From: Candidatus Accumulibacter necessarius
Lineage (GTDB): Bacteria > Pseudomonadota > Gammaproteobacteria > Burkholderiales > Rhodocyclaceae
DNA length: 64,000 bases
NCBI GenBank assembly: GCA_017302435.1
Contig: JAFLDL010000010.1
Location: 41,276-105,275, forward strand
Direction of reading: 5' to 3'
Shown: positions 33,222 to 41,759 of the stretch, piece after piece
Layout: each line of letters begins with the position of its first letter
Numbering within the stretch: the first letter of the stretch is position 1
The notes under the pieces: model-generated
What the model was told of the DNA's origin: nothing
What the model saw: only the letters and a program-made list of their open reading frames with translations
The model's database searches: none
Program-made: the position numbers and the translations under genes

Positions 33222-35036
33222 TCAGGGCTGGCCCGGAGCGGTTGACCCATCGACAGCGGGCTTGCCCGCACCGGTCCTGGCGAATAGCAGGGCCACGTCC
33301 AGCGTCTCCAGGAACTCGTTCACCCTGATCGGCTTCGTCAGGTAGCGGAAGAATCCGGCCGCCAGACCCTTCTCGATATCGCGCGGCAAGGCATTGGCAC
33401 TGATTGCAATCACCGGGATGTGAGCTGTCGCCGGATTTCCGGCCAGAACCTGCAGCGCTTCGACACCGCTGATGTCGGGCAGACTGATGTCCATCAGGAT
33501 GACATCGGGTCGGGAAGCGCAGGCGATCTCGATGCCGCAGCGCCCATCCCGCGCGGTCAGCAGGCGCACATCGGGGCGGCGCGCGACGATCTCCTCGACC
33601 AGCATCAGATTCGCGGTGTTGTCCTCGACATAGAGCAGGGTGCGCAAGGACTCGTCGACAGGCTCCGGTGCCTGGGCGACCGGCACGAGTCCAGCTGTGC
33701 CGGTCGCCGATCGTTCTTCAGCCGTCAGCGTCAGATCGATCCAGAACACGCTGCCTTTCCCGACCGTGCTCTCGACCCCGATGACGCCTCCCATCGCTTC
33801 AATCAGCCGCTTGCAGACGACGAGGCCAATACCTGTGCCCTCATCCGAAGCTGCCTCCTGTCCGAGACGATTGAACGGCTGGAACAGCTGTGCCAGTTGT
33901 TCCGCAGCGAGCCCTGCACCGGTGTCCCGGACGCTGATGCGCATCGCATCCGGCTGGCTCGGGCTACAATCCATCGTGACCGCTCCGCCGGCCTTGTTGT
34001 ACTTGATTGCATTGGCGAGAAGGTTGATCAGAATCTGCTTCAACCGTTTCCGGTCGGCCAGGACGAAACAGGGGTCCACGCACCCGGCAAAGGACAAGCT
34101 GACGTCATGTTGCTCGGCCTGCGGTTTGACCATGTCCTGGCATTCGGCGATCACTTCGGGCAGCGATATCGGTTCCATGGCCAGTAACAGCTTGCCGGAC
34201 TCGATCATCGCGAGATCGAGAACTTCGTTGATCAGCCCGAGCAGGTGCCACCCGGCCTTGAGGATCTGATCGATGCTTCGCTGCTGCGAGGGCGTCGGCT
34301 TGGGAAAGCCGGATTCGATCAGTTGGGCAAAGCCGAGGATCGCACTGAGCGGCGTGCGTAGCTCATGACTCATGCTCGACAGGAACTCCGATTTTGCCAG
34401 GTTGGCCGTTTCCGCCACGAGCCTGAGACGTTTCAGCTCGGCGTTCTGGTCCTGCAGCGTCTGATCGAACATTGCCCGCTCGGCTTCCGCCAGCTTGCGC
34501 TGGGTGACGTCGCTCAGGACGACGCGTAGAACGACCGTGCCATCTGCCTCTTGCGCGACAGCCGACGCGACATGCGCCCAGAATGCCGTGCCGTCACCCT
34601 TCATCAGGCGCAACTCGCAGGCCTGCGGTTCGCCGTTCTCAACCACGTTCCTGCGGTGCAGATAGTAGATGTCCTGGTCCGCCTTGAGGATGAAGCGGCT
34701 GATCGGTTGCATGACCAGTCCCGCACGGGTGCTGCCGAGCAGGGTTGCCGCGGCGAGATTGCCTTGCAGGATCAGCCCCGCTTCGCTCAAGGTGCAGTAG
34801 CCGACCGGCGCCAGGTCATAAAGGTCAAAATAGCGTGCCCTCTCGGTGTCGAGCAGCGCCTGCGCCTGACGTAACTCCTCGTTCTGCATCTCCAGCTCGA
34901 TCTGATGCACACGCAGCTCATGGAGCAGCCGCTCCGTATCTTCGAGCGACAGGCTTTCACGCCCGGCGGGCGCCTGCGCCGATTCTTCGAGAAAGACCGC
35001 CTCGGCCTGCTGGCGCAGCCCCTGCCCCGCACTCAA
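33222..35036 (-). CDS. Hybrid histidine kinase (PAS-HisKA-HATPase-REC)
   Basis: 604 residues. An N-terminal coiled region (about 30-65), PAS (about 65-185), kinase core with SSMSHELRTPLSAIL (phospho-His near 220), NLLANAIKYNKAGG (N box) and DTGAGLAAEQL (G1), and a C-terminal receiver with DVILMDISLPDISG and the Lys of YLTKPI. No membrane segment, so it is cytoplasmic. It begins 57 bases after the CheB-CheR-PAS gene, probably co-transcribed. The core and receiver are closely similar to the kinases at 44369 and 49822, pointing to local duplication. Confidence 0.93.
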   Translation of the reverse strand: MSAGQGLRQQAEAVFLEESAQAPAGRESLSLEDTERLLHELRVHQIELEMQNEELRQAQALLDTERARYFDLYDLAPVGYCTLSEAGLILQGNLAAATLLGSTRAGLVMQPISRFILKADQDIYYLHRRNVVENGEPQACELRLMKGDGTAFWAHVASAVAQEADGTVVLRVVLSDVTQRKLAEAERAMFDQTLQDQNAELKRLRLVAETANLAKSEFLSSMSHELRTPLSAILGFAQLIESGFPKPTPSQQRSIDQILKAGWHLLGLINEVLDLAMIESGKLLLAMEPISLPEVIAECQDMVKPQAEQHDVSLSFAGCVDPCFVLADRKRLKQILINLLANAIKYNKAGGAVTMDCSPSQPDAMRISVRDTGAGLAAEQLAQLFQPFNRLGQEAASDEGTGIGLVVCKRLIEAMGGVIGVESTVGKGSVFWIDLTLTAEERSATGTAGLVPVAQAPEPVDESLRTLLYVEDNTANLMLVEEIVARRPDVRLLTARDGRCGIEIACASRPDVILMDISLPDISGVEALQVLAGNPATAHIPVIAISANALPRDIEKGLAAGFFRYLTKPIRVNEFLETLDVALLFARTGAGKPAVDGSTAPGQP

Positions 35037-35093
35037 GGGTTCACCCGTTGCGGGGGGGGGCTCTGAATGCTGAATGGCGTTTGTCCTCAGTGC

Positions 35094-38000
35094 TCATCGA
35101 TCACCTCCTGTTCTCCGACGATCCCTGACGACTTCGCTCGCCCTTTCCGTGGTCGCGATCGCATAGACTTCCCCTGCCTCATTCAGCAAGACGGTCGCGA
35201 TCATCGAGACATTGACCACCGCACCGAATTTGGTGATCCGTTGGCCACGGTACGGCTCCAGGACTTCAGTCCGGGCAAGCTGCCGCAGGGTGACCAAAGT
35301 CTCCTCGCGCAGCTCCAGGGGAACCAGGTCGCGCACGTTCATCCGCAGCGCCTCGGCTTCGGCCCAGCCATACATCCGAACCGCTCCCGGGCTCCAGACC
35401 AGGATGCGGCCCTCCAGATCCTGCACGGTGATGGCATCGTGTGCATCGCGCACGATCACCGCCAGGCGGCACAGATCATTCGCGGCGCGCAACGCCTCCC
35501 GTGTCTGCACCGTTTCGGTGATGTCCAAAAACGAGATCACTGCACCCTCGATCACATTATCCAGCGTTCGGTAGGGCTGGATGCGCATCGTGTACCACTT
35601 GCCTTCCCTGGTCTGCACGTCCACCTCCTTGTGGATCAGCGTATTCAGGACGGCCCGGGTATCTGCCACCAGACCCTCGTAGCCGACCAGGTTGGAGACA
35701 ATGTGGGCCACCGGCCGGCCGATGTCCCCCGGGATCAGGTTGATGATGCCACTGGCGGCCGGTGTGAAGCGCAGGATGCGCAGTTGGTGGTCCACAAACA
35801 CGGTGCCGATGCCGGTACCGGCCAGGAGGTTGTTCATGTCGTTATTAGTGCGCGACAAATCGATCACCTTGGCCTGCAACTCGCCATTGACCGTGGCCAG
35901 TTCCTCGTTGACCGACTGCAATTCTTCCTTTGAGGTTTCCAGCTCCTCGTTGGTCGATTGCAGTTCTTCGTTCACCGACTGCATTTCCTCGTTCGATGAC
36001 TTGAGCTCTTCGTTCGAAGTCTCCAGCTCTTCCTGGGTCGTCTGGAGATATTCGTCCTTGGCCCGCAACTCCTGCTCGAGGACGGCGATGCGCGCCAGCG
36101 TGTGCGACTGGACTTTCGCCTCAGGGCCTTCGTCAGGAGCGGCTGCGCCACCACTGGCTGCCAGCACGGCCGGCTGCGCCTGATCCGTGGCAACGGCTTC
36201 CTGCAGCATGACCAGGTACAAAGGCGACTCCGGCATCGCGTCCGGGTCGGCCGGCAGCGGGCAGACGGTCAGATCGACGCGCGCGAAGTGGCTGTTGGTT
36301 TTCACTTCCAGCCCCGGGCAGCGGACGCGCTGGCTGGTGTTGGCCGCTTTGTGCAGGGCCATCCTCAGGTCCTGCCGCAGCCCTTCGCGGGCCATCCGCA
36401 GGATGTTGTTGACGCCCGATTCGCCTGGGGCTGGCTCCAGGTACGTGCCGGTCCGGCCGTACAGGTAAAGGATGTCACCCTGGCCATTGACCAGCGCGCT
36501 GGCCGGAGCAAGCTGTTGCAGCAGCGCCTGTTCAGTGAGCTCGCGCAGCGGCAGCCTGGCACGCAAGCCAGGCTTGCCGCCACCGGGGGGCGCCGCATCG
36601 ATCGCCATCCGGGGTGGCAGAAAGCGTCCCAGGGTCATGCGCCGGGTGCTGGAAAAATGCTCCTTGCGCTGATACAGCTTGGCGTGGCGATCGAGCACGG
36701 CAAAGAGGTCGGCAAACTCGCCCACGCCTTCGGAGGTGCCGAGGAACAGTGCACCCCCCGGCCTGAGCACGTAGTGGAACAGCGGAATGAGCCTTTTCTG
36801 CAACTCGGCGCCCATGTAAATCAGGAGGTTGCGGCAACTGATCAGGTCGAGTCTGGAAAACGGCGGATCCTTGATCACGTCCTGCTCCGAGAACACCAGC
36901 AGGTCGCGGATACCTTTGTTGATTCGGTAGGCGCTGCCGTCGGGCACCGCCGTGAAGAAGCGCGCCAGCCTCTGGGGCGACAGGTCGGCGGCGATGCTGG
37001 CCGGATACAGGCCACTGCGCGCGGTGGCGATCGCCCGGTTGTCAATGTCGGTGGCAAAGACCTGGATCGTATAGCTTTGCTTGAGTGCCTCCATGTGTTC
37101 CTGCAGCAGGATGGCAATCGAATATGCCTCCTCGCCAGTGGAACATCCCGCCGACCAGACGCGGATCACCGCGCCAGCCGGCTGGTCGGCAAACAGCGTC
37201 GGAATGACCTGCTTCTCCAGCACCGCAAAGGCCTCCGGATCGCGGAAGAAATTGGTCACGCCAATCAACAGGTCACGAAACAGCGCCTCGACCTCGGACG
37301 GCGTCTCCTGCAGGTACCTGACGTAGCTGTCCAGCGCTTTGATCTGGTGCACGGCCATCCGCCGTTCGATACGGCGTTGGATGGTGCTCGGCTTGTATTG
37401 GGAAAAATCGTGACCGGTCTGGGCACGCAGCAGAACGACGATCTTCTTCAGCGCCAGTTCGCCCTTCGGTCCAGCGACGGCAACTGCACGCGCGCGTTGG
37501 CCGAAGGCATGTGTGGCGTAAGCGATCAGCTGAGCAGGCATCTCGGCCGGCGGCAGGACGTAGTCCACCAAGCCGGTATCGAGCGCGCTGCGCGGCATGC
37601 CGTCATACTCGGCGGAATCGGGGCTCTGCGCCATGACCATGCCGCCCTCGTCCTTGATCGCCCGCACGCCCGCCGTGCCGTCGCTGCCGGTGCCGGAGAG
37701 CACAATGCCGATCGCCCGTTCCTTCTGGTCGAGGGCCAGCGAGCGAAAGAGAAAGTCAATGGGCAGGCGATGTCCGCGCGGCTCGGCAGGCTCCAGCAAT
37801 TGCAGTGAGCCATGCAGACACGCCATGTCGCGGTTGGGCGGGATGATATAGGCGCAGTTGGCTTGCACCACCATACCGTCGGCCACCTCGAAGACCTGCA
37901 TGCGGGTATAGCGCTGAATGAGGTCGGAGAGAATGCTTTTGTGGTCGGGTGCCAGGTGCTGCACCAGCACGAAGGCCATGCCCGGTTCGGCGTCGCTGGG

Positions 38001-38171
38001 CATACCGGAGAAAAAGGCCTCGAACGCTGCCAACCCGCCGGCCGACGCGCCGATACCAACGATCGGGAAGGAAGCGGTTGAGGGAGTCTCTGCGGCTGCC
38101 GAATTGACAGGGGCAAGCGAAAACTCCAACGATCGCGAGTTGGCCTTCTGCTTCAGATGTCCCGGCGTCAT
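35094..38171 (-). CDS. CheB-CheR-PAS fusion signalling protein
   Basis: 1025 residues. CheB methylesterase domain (about 35-220: GIGASAGGLAAFEAF, HLAPDHKS, GTGSDGTAGVRAI), CheR methyltransferase (about 240-500: VWSAGCSTGEEAYS, FATDIDNRAIA, SCRNLLIYM), a long heptad coiled coil near residues 700-775 built of repeated NEEL/NEEM units, and two PAS domains (about 780-1000). There is no kinase domain, unlike many relatives; the kinase gene follows 57 bases downstream and may be its output. CheB lacks its own receiver. The role is probably non-chemotactic stress or adaptation signalling. Confidence 0.92.
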   Translation of the reverse strand: MTPGHLKQKANSRSLEFSLAPVNSAAAETPSTASFPIVGIGASAGGLAAFEAFFSGMPSDAEPGMAFVLVQHLAPDHKSILSDLIQRYTRMQVFEVADGMVVQANCAYIIPPNRDMACLHGSLQLLEPAEPRGHRLPIDFLFRSLALDQKERAIGIVLSGTGSDGTAGVRAIKDEGGMVMAQSPDSAEYDGMPRSALDTGLVDYVLPPAEMPAQLIAYATHAFGQRARAVAVAGPKGELALKKIVVLLRAQTGHDFSQYKPSTIQRRIERRMAVHQIKALDSYVRYLQETPSEVEALFRDLLIGVTNFFRDPEAFAVLEKQVIPTLFADQPAGAVIRVWSAGCSTGEEAYSIAILLQEHMEALKQSYTIQVFATDIDNRAIATARSGLYPASIAADLSPQRLARFFTAVPDGSAYRINKGIRDLLVFSEQDVIKDPPFSRLDLISCRNLLIYMGAELQKRLIPLFHYVLRPGGALFLGTSEGVGEFADLFAVLDRHAKLYQRKEHFSSTRRMTLGRFLPPRMAIDAAPPGGGKPGLRARLPLRELTEQALLQQLAPASALVNGQGDILYLYGRTGTYLEPAPGESGVNNILRMAREGLRQDLRMALHKAANTSQRVRCPGLEVKTNSHFARVDLTVCPLPADPDAMPESPLYLVMLQEAVATDQAQPAVLAASGGAAAPDEGPEAKVQSHTLARIAVLEQELRAKDEYLQTTQEELETSNEELKSSNEEMQSVNEELQSTNEELETSKEELQSVNEELATVNGELQAKVIDLSRTNNDMNNLLAGTGIGTVFVDHQLRILRFTPAASGIINLIPGDIGRPVAHIVSNLVGYEGLVADTRAVLNTLIHKEVDVQTREGKWYTMRIQPYRTLDNVIEGAVISFLDITETVQTREALRAANDLCRLAVIVRDAHDAITVQDLEGRILVWSPGAVRMYGWAEAEALRMNVRDLVPLELREETLVTLRQLARTEVLEPYRGQRITKFGAVVNVSMIATVLLNEAGEVYAIATTERASEVVRDRRRTGGDR

Positions 38172-38412
38172 TGTTTCTCCCCGGCGCCTGGTCGGCGCAC
38201 TTCGCCGACCATTTTACGCACTACGCCGCTCGGGGTCTCTGATACTGATACTGATCCTTTGATACTCCTGGTGGGCTGCTCTACGGCCAGGCCGGGCCGT
38301 TCACTCGTTCGGGCAGTTGGTGAGGAGAGCCCTGGCGTTATCGCCGCGGCAGGGCGTCTCGACCGCCTTCTCGATACGGTTTGCCAGCCTGCCGGTCACC
38401 CTGCCTGGTGAC

Positions 38413-38748
38413 TCAGCGGCGGCTGACAAGAGCGCCGATGATCAGCCCGATGACCGCAGCCAGCCCGACGACCTTCCAGGGATTGTCCATCATGTACTCG
38501 TGGGTGGCGTCGGCGGTGTGTCTGGCCCTGTCCGTCACCGCGATTCGTGCTTCGTCAAGCCGGGATCTGGCCTCGGAGAGCTTGGCACCAATCCTCGTGC
38601 GCGCCGCCGCAAATTCTTCGGCGGTCGAATTGGCCACCTCCTTCAGCAGGTAGTCGGCATCGGCGACCACGGTCCTGAGATCCTTGGCGAGCTTGTCCCT
38701 GGTGCCTTCGACGTTGCCCTGTGTTGTGATCAGTTCGGTATTCATCAT
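38413..38748 (-). CDS. DUF883 (ElaB/YqjD-type) ribosome- and membrane-associated protein
   Basis: 111 residues. A helical, charged N-terminus (about 1-80), then a C-terminal membrane helix with the family motif YMMDNPWKVVGLAAVIGLII and end VSRR. In E. coli such proteins anchor stalled ribosomes to the inner membrane in stationary phase. Two ATGs (38748, 38745) are both possible; AGGAG lies just upstream. Palindrome site 6 lies 194 bases upstream. Confidence 0.92.
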   Translation of the reverse strand: MMNTELITTQGNVEGTRDKLAKDLRTVVADADYLLKEVANSTAEEFAAARTRIGAKLSEARSRLDEARIAVTDRARHTADATHEYMMDNPWKVVGLAAVIGLIIGALVSRR

Positions 38749-38915
38749 GTCTCCTGCTGTTGTGTGTGGTGAATTGGCGAAGTGAGCGCTGCCGGTGTCC
38801 GTCAGCGACTCATTGCCGTTGGCAAGGAGCCGGATGGCCGCACCTTGCCGCCGTTGCGGTCCTTCCCGACAGCAAACCCTTTATTTGAGCGCAGACGCTC
38901 TGTCCCGCCACGCCC

Positions 38916-38958
38916 ATCCTCTGCCTCACCCGGCACGCAGTCTGTGCGCCAGCGTACA
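38916..38958 (-). promoter_or_regulatory. Palindrome promoter site 6 (DUF883)
   Basis: TGTGCGCCAGCGTACA (38943-38958) matches all 16 positions. Toward the gene it is followed by GAC and the -10-like GAGGAT (38921-38916). Predicted +1 near 38909, leader about 161 bases. Confidence 0.7.
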
Positions 38959-39028
38959 CATGGCGTACATGGCGCCCCACCTGGCCCGGCCGGGCGCAAG
39001 CCGGCGGACTCAGGCGCAGGCTCCGAAG

Positions 39029-39071
39029 TGTGCGCTGCCGTACAGAAGTCTGCCCCTGTTTGAGTAACATC
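39029..39071 (+). promoter_or_regulatory. Palindrome promoter site 7 (DUF3309)
   Basis: TGTGCGCTGCCGTACA (39029-39044), 15 of 16 matches, followed by GAA. The -10 TAACAT lies at 39065-39070, one base closer than in the other sites. The leader to the DUF3309 ATG would be about 196 bases. Confidence 0.62.
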
Positions 39072-39273
39072 GTCGTCAAGGGCAGGCGGCGATTGCAGCG
39101 GTCCACGATGCTCACCAGCGTGCCTGAGGCGACGCCTGCTGTCAGGCAGCAACCATCAAAGCGGGTGGAAAACAAGGTCCGGCGCACCGAGGAAGGCGCC
39201 ACGAGTGCGCCGCGCGAGCAGGCTCGCATGCGGCGCCGTCATGTTTGACATGATTGACTTTAGGAGAAGCGAA

Positions 39274-39432
39274 ATGTCATTGGGAACGATTCTGCTGATT
39301 GTGGTGGTCTTGCTGCTGATCGGCGCGATTCCAGCCTGGCCGCACAGCCGGAGTTGGGGTTACGGGCCGAGCGGTGGTATTGGCCTGGTGGTGCTCATCC
39401 TGCTCATTCTATTGCTGACGGGCAGGTTATAG
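39274..39432 (+). CDS. DUF3309 small membrane protein
   Basis: 52 residues: MSLGTILLIVVVLLLIGAIP, then a short loop AWPHSRSWGYGPSGG and a second hydrophobic helix. This is the DUF3309 family, two helices with the W-P-H/S-W-G-Y-P/G-S-G-G loop. TAGGAGAAG precedes the ATG and decides the start. Function unknown; usually found in stress-type loci. Confidence 0.9.
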   Translation: MSLGTILLIVVVLLLIGAIPAWPHSRSWGYGPSGGIGLVVLILLILLLTGRL

Positions 39433-39552
39433 CAGGCTGCCCGGATCCTGCCTGCCAGGGCGGACACTGGGCAGCGAACCAAGGTGTCAGGGGGTCTCCT
39501 CCGTGGCTGCATCCAGGTCTATCACCGAACGAATTGCGGGGAAGGAAACGCC

Positions 39553-39948
39553 ATGACATTCTGGCTATTTATCGTCTGTTGTTTGGTTGGCTTTGCTGTC
39601 TGGCTCTCGCGGCCGCGCAAACGCGTCACACCGCGAGGTGCAGACGCCAGCAACCAGTCTGTCTCGCCCTATCGGGGCGTCGAGATAAGGCCAGGCAAGG
39701 ATGGCTGCGCAAGCGCGAGGCATCTTGAGGAGCAGCGGTTTCTGGCTCAAGAGGCGCCGCGTCTGCCGTTACCAGGCTGTGACGCTTCCATATGTCAATG
39801 CAGGTATTCCCACTTCGAGGACCGGCGGGAACATGAGCGCCGGAGTCTGCATGCCTTGGCGCGCGGGCTGGGGGGGGCCGGCAATAGGGAACATCGCACC
39901 GGCCGCGACCGCAGACGGCGATCGGGATTTCCGTCACACGCCATTTGA
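39553..39948 (+). CDS. Membrane-anchored Cys/Arg-rich hypothetical protein
   Basis: 131 residues starting at ATG 39553. An N-terminal membrane helix (about 2-18) is followed by a basic stretch, then CDASICQCRYSHFEDRREHE and a tail of Arg repeats (GRDRRRR). The CxCxYxHxxDRR segment looks like a metal-binding or nucleic-acid-binding signature; I recall similar unnamed betaproteobacterial proteins but no function. The ribosome site is weak (GGGAAGG). Confidence 0.6.
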   Translation: MTFWLFIVCCLVGFAVWLSRPRKRVTPRGADASNQSVSPYRGVEIRPGKDGCASARHLEEQRFLAQEAPRLPLPGCDASICQCRYSHFEDRREHERRSLHALARGLGGAGNREHRTGRDRRRRSGFPSHAI

Positions 39949-40032
39949 TGAGAAGTTGCCCTGCCGGATCAGTGTGGCCGCGGACAAGCCTGAGACTCAT
40001 GAAAATAACATACTGCACTGGAGGAGGCCAAC

Positions 40033-40111
40033 ATGCGATCCCTTAGGCTGTTTGCTGTTTCTAGGCGTACCCATTCCGATCAGCATTCTGATTGCGCTGT
40101 TCATGCATTGA
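40033..40111 (+). pseudogene. Possible frameshifted membrane microprotein
   Basis: GGAGG lies seven bases before ATG 40033, but the frame from this ATG is hydrophilic. The neighbouring frame, which ends at 40111, reads LLFLGVPIPISILIALFMH-stop, a clean hydrophobic helix like other microproteins here, and has no start of its own near the ribosome site. A one-base change near 40040-40050 would join them. This is either a real frameshift or a base-call error. Confidence 0.35.
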
Positions 40112-40149
40112 TTGCACATCGATCAGCCGCCAGGATGGCTGCGAAGTGA

Positions 40150-40435
40150 GGCCCAGGGAATTGCGGCCCAGTATTCGCATCCGGACGTCGCCCTCCTTCG
40201 AAGCGGCGCGCTTGCGCTTCAGGCGCAGGCTGCGATCGCTCCTATCGGCAGTATCCAGGCGAATCCTGTTGAACACGATCTTGTTCAGGCGGGAGAGGTT
40301 CTGAGGGGCGTTGTTCTTGCGCAGGGTGCTGGCATCCTCGCCAAAGGTGACCCGCTGAACCGACTCGTACCCGGATTGCCTCTTGAAGAGTGCACGCCAA
40401 AAAGGCCGCAGGGAAAACCCTGCAGCTTGTTTCGG
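40150..40435 (-). pseudogene. Relic of an ISAs1-family transposase (C-terminus)
   Basis: The minus-strand frame reads RVTFGEDASTLRKNNAPQNL, then SRLNKIVFNRIRLDT and SLRLKRKRAAS, the C-terminal end of ISAs1-type transposases (the typical form is V-T-F-x-E-D, then N-x-A-x-N, N-L-L-R-x-D, and K-A-K-R). No start and no N-terminal catalytic part are present, and the frame runs on into unrelated sequence up to 40061. No terminal inverted repeats seen. The surrounding stretch 40112-40664 holds no other gene. Confidence 0.6.
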
Positions 40436-40664
40436 TCAAGCCGCGCACGAGCCGGAAACGGTCTTCCTGTTGATCAGCCGACAGACGCACCCCGGGACTC
40501 GGCAACCGACTTCGAAGCCCTGTCTGTTGCACGCAATGCCTCCTCGCTGTTCAACCACCGCGCATTCACAACGACGACGGCAGGTGCGAGCGTGCTGGCT
40601 GAACAGCGAGAGGCTTGAACGCCAGGCCCCTCACGCGGACCACAGGGCCGCGGCGACAGGTGAA

Positions 40665-40949
40665 TCAGCGCGCGGGCGCCTGGCCGGGAACGACGACCAC
40701 CGTGTCCCCCCCCGTTTTTCCGGGCTCACCTGTCGCTCCGGTCGTGCCCGTGCTGCCGGTTGCGCCTGTCGCCCCGCTCGAACCGGTGGATCCGGTCGCG
40801 CCAGTTGATCCCGTGGCGCCTGCCGGACCCGCTGGCCCCGGAACCGTCACGACGGTCGCGGGCGGCGCATTGACGACCGTTGGTTTTTTGTCGCACGCGG
40901 TTACGGCCAGTGCGATGAGTGCTGCAGAAAGCATGATTGAGTATTTCAT
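40665..40949 (-). CDS. Collagen-like lipoprotein
   Basis: 94 residues. Lipoprotein signal (ALAVTAC, Cys19), then a short linker and a run of Gly-X-Y triplets ([20 protein letters not shown] and on) rich in G-A-T/G-S-T, and a tail TVVVVPGQAPAR. Bacterial collagen-like proteins form surface trimers. ATG 40949 with AAGGAAT upstream; a longer frame is unsupported. A paralogue with the same design lies at 59868-60200. Confidence 0.88.
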   Translation of the reverse strand: MKYSIMLSAALIALAVTACDKKPTVVNAPPATVVTVPGPAGPAGATGSTGATGSTGSSGATGATGSTGTTGATGEPGKTGGDTVVVVPGQAPAR

Positions 40950-41149
40950 GAGGATTCCTTGTCGTTGTTGGATAAGTGGTTTGCTGAATATTGCTCGCCT
41001 GAAGCGCCTGCGGCGATCAGGCTCAGGCTGAGCGCAATGCATCGCCGCGCCCAGTCCGGTCTCAGGGTCCGGAGGAAATCTGCGGACTGTCCTGACTGGC
41101 ACCAGGCGCCTCTTCCGCAGGCTGGCGGAAGGACCAGCCACGCGCCCGT

Positions 41150-41347
41150 TTACTTCTTGTCTCCCTTGGCTGTGTCCTGGATGCTTTCACCCGCTTTCTC
41201 GATCTGCTTGCCGACCGTCTGTGCCGCCTTGTCGACTTCCTTGCCGGCTTTCTCTGCCGGACCTTCCTGCTTCTGGCAGCCCGCGAGTGCGACAAGCAAG
41301 GCACCGATGACCAGTGCTGTGCCGCTGGTCTTTCCATGGTTCCACAT
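41150..41347 (-). CDS. Small lipoprotein with amphipathic helix
   Basis: 65 residues. Lipobox LVALAGC (Cys24), then a helical Lys/Glu/Ala-rich stretch (KAGKEVDKAAQTVGKQIEKA) that resembles apolipoprotein-like or CsbD-like stress helices. GGAGG precedes ATG 41347. It sits in a cluster of four small secreted proteins on the minus strand downstream of palindrome site 8. Confidence 0.82.
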   Translation of the reverse strand: MWNHGKTSGTALVIGALLVALAGCQKQEGPAEKAGKEVDKAAQTVGKQIEKAGESIQDTAKGDKK

Positions 41348-41375
41348 GCGAATTACCTCCTGGTGGCCCACTCAC

Positions 41376-41414
41376 CCGGCGGCGAGAGCAAGCCTGTCGG
41401 TGACTCTCGCCGGG
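41376..41414 (-). terminator. Possible hairpin terminator
   Basis: CCGGCGGCGAGAG and CTCTCGCCGG can pair (two unpaired bases) around a 15-base loop, between the glycine-zipper gene and the small lipoprotein gene. No T-run, so it may only attenuate. Confidence 0.3.
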
Positions 41415-41481
41415 GGATCAGGGCAATGAGCGATGGCGACGCGCCGGCCGGGAAAGCCAGGCGCATCGCCCCGGGTCCTCT

Positions 41482-41697
41482 CTACTTGCTGACTTCGTGG
41501 CCGATGACGCCGCCGACGGCTGCACCACCCACGGTTCCCACCGCGCTACCACCGGTCAGAACCGCGCCTCCGACGGCACCCACGCCGGCGCCAACAACGG
41601 TGTTCTTGTCCTGCGCCGACATCCCGGAACACCCTGCCACGCCGAGCAGCAATGCTGCAGCCACTGCGCCGAGTGTAAATCTCTGTTTTGTCTTCAT
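41482..41697 (-). CDS. Glycine-zipper lipoprotein (OsmB-like)
   Basis: 71 residues. Lipobox LLGVAGC (Cys23) and then a glycine-zipper helix VVGAGVGAVGGAVLTGGSAV followed by GTVGGAAVGGVIG, ending HEVSK. OsmB-type outer-membrane lipoproteins with such zippers are osmotic- and stationary-phase-induced. ATG 41697; the cysteine-repeat gene ends 62 bases upstream. Confidence 0.87.
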   Translation of the reverse strand: MKTKQRFTLGAVAAALLLGVAGCSGMSAQDKNTVVGAGVGAVGGAVLTGGSAVGTVGGAAVGGVIGHEVSK

Positions 41698-41759
41698 GCT
41701 GTTACCTCATTGTCAAAGCTCTTGTTTTCAGGGCTTCGTGCCTGCGCGACTGCCGCTGA

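Larger units (their letters stand above)
38749..39273. other. 525-base divergent intergenic region
   Basis: Separates DUF883 (minus) from DUF3309 (plus). It holds two palindrome promoter sites only about 70 bases apart (38943-38958 facing left, 39029-39044 facing right), one for each gene. No convincing coding sequence otherwise. Confidence 0.6.

Noticed and set aside
40112-40618. Plus-strand open frame of 168 codons.
   Set aside because: The minus strand here clearly carries the transposase relic; the plus frame has no domain and no ribosome site.
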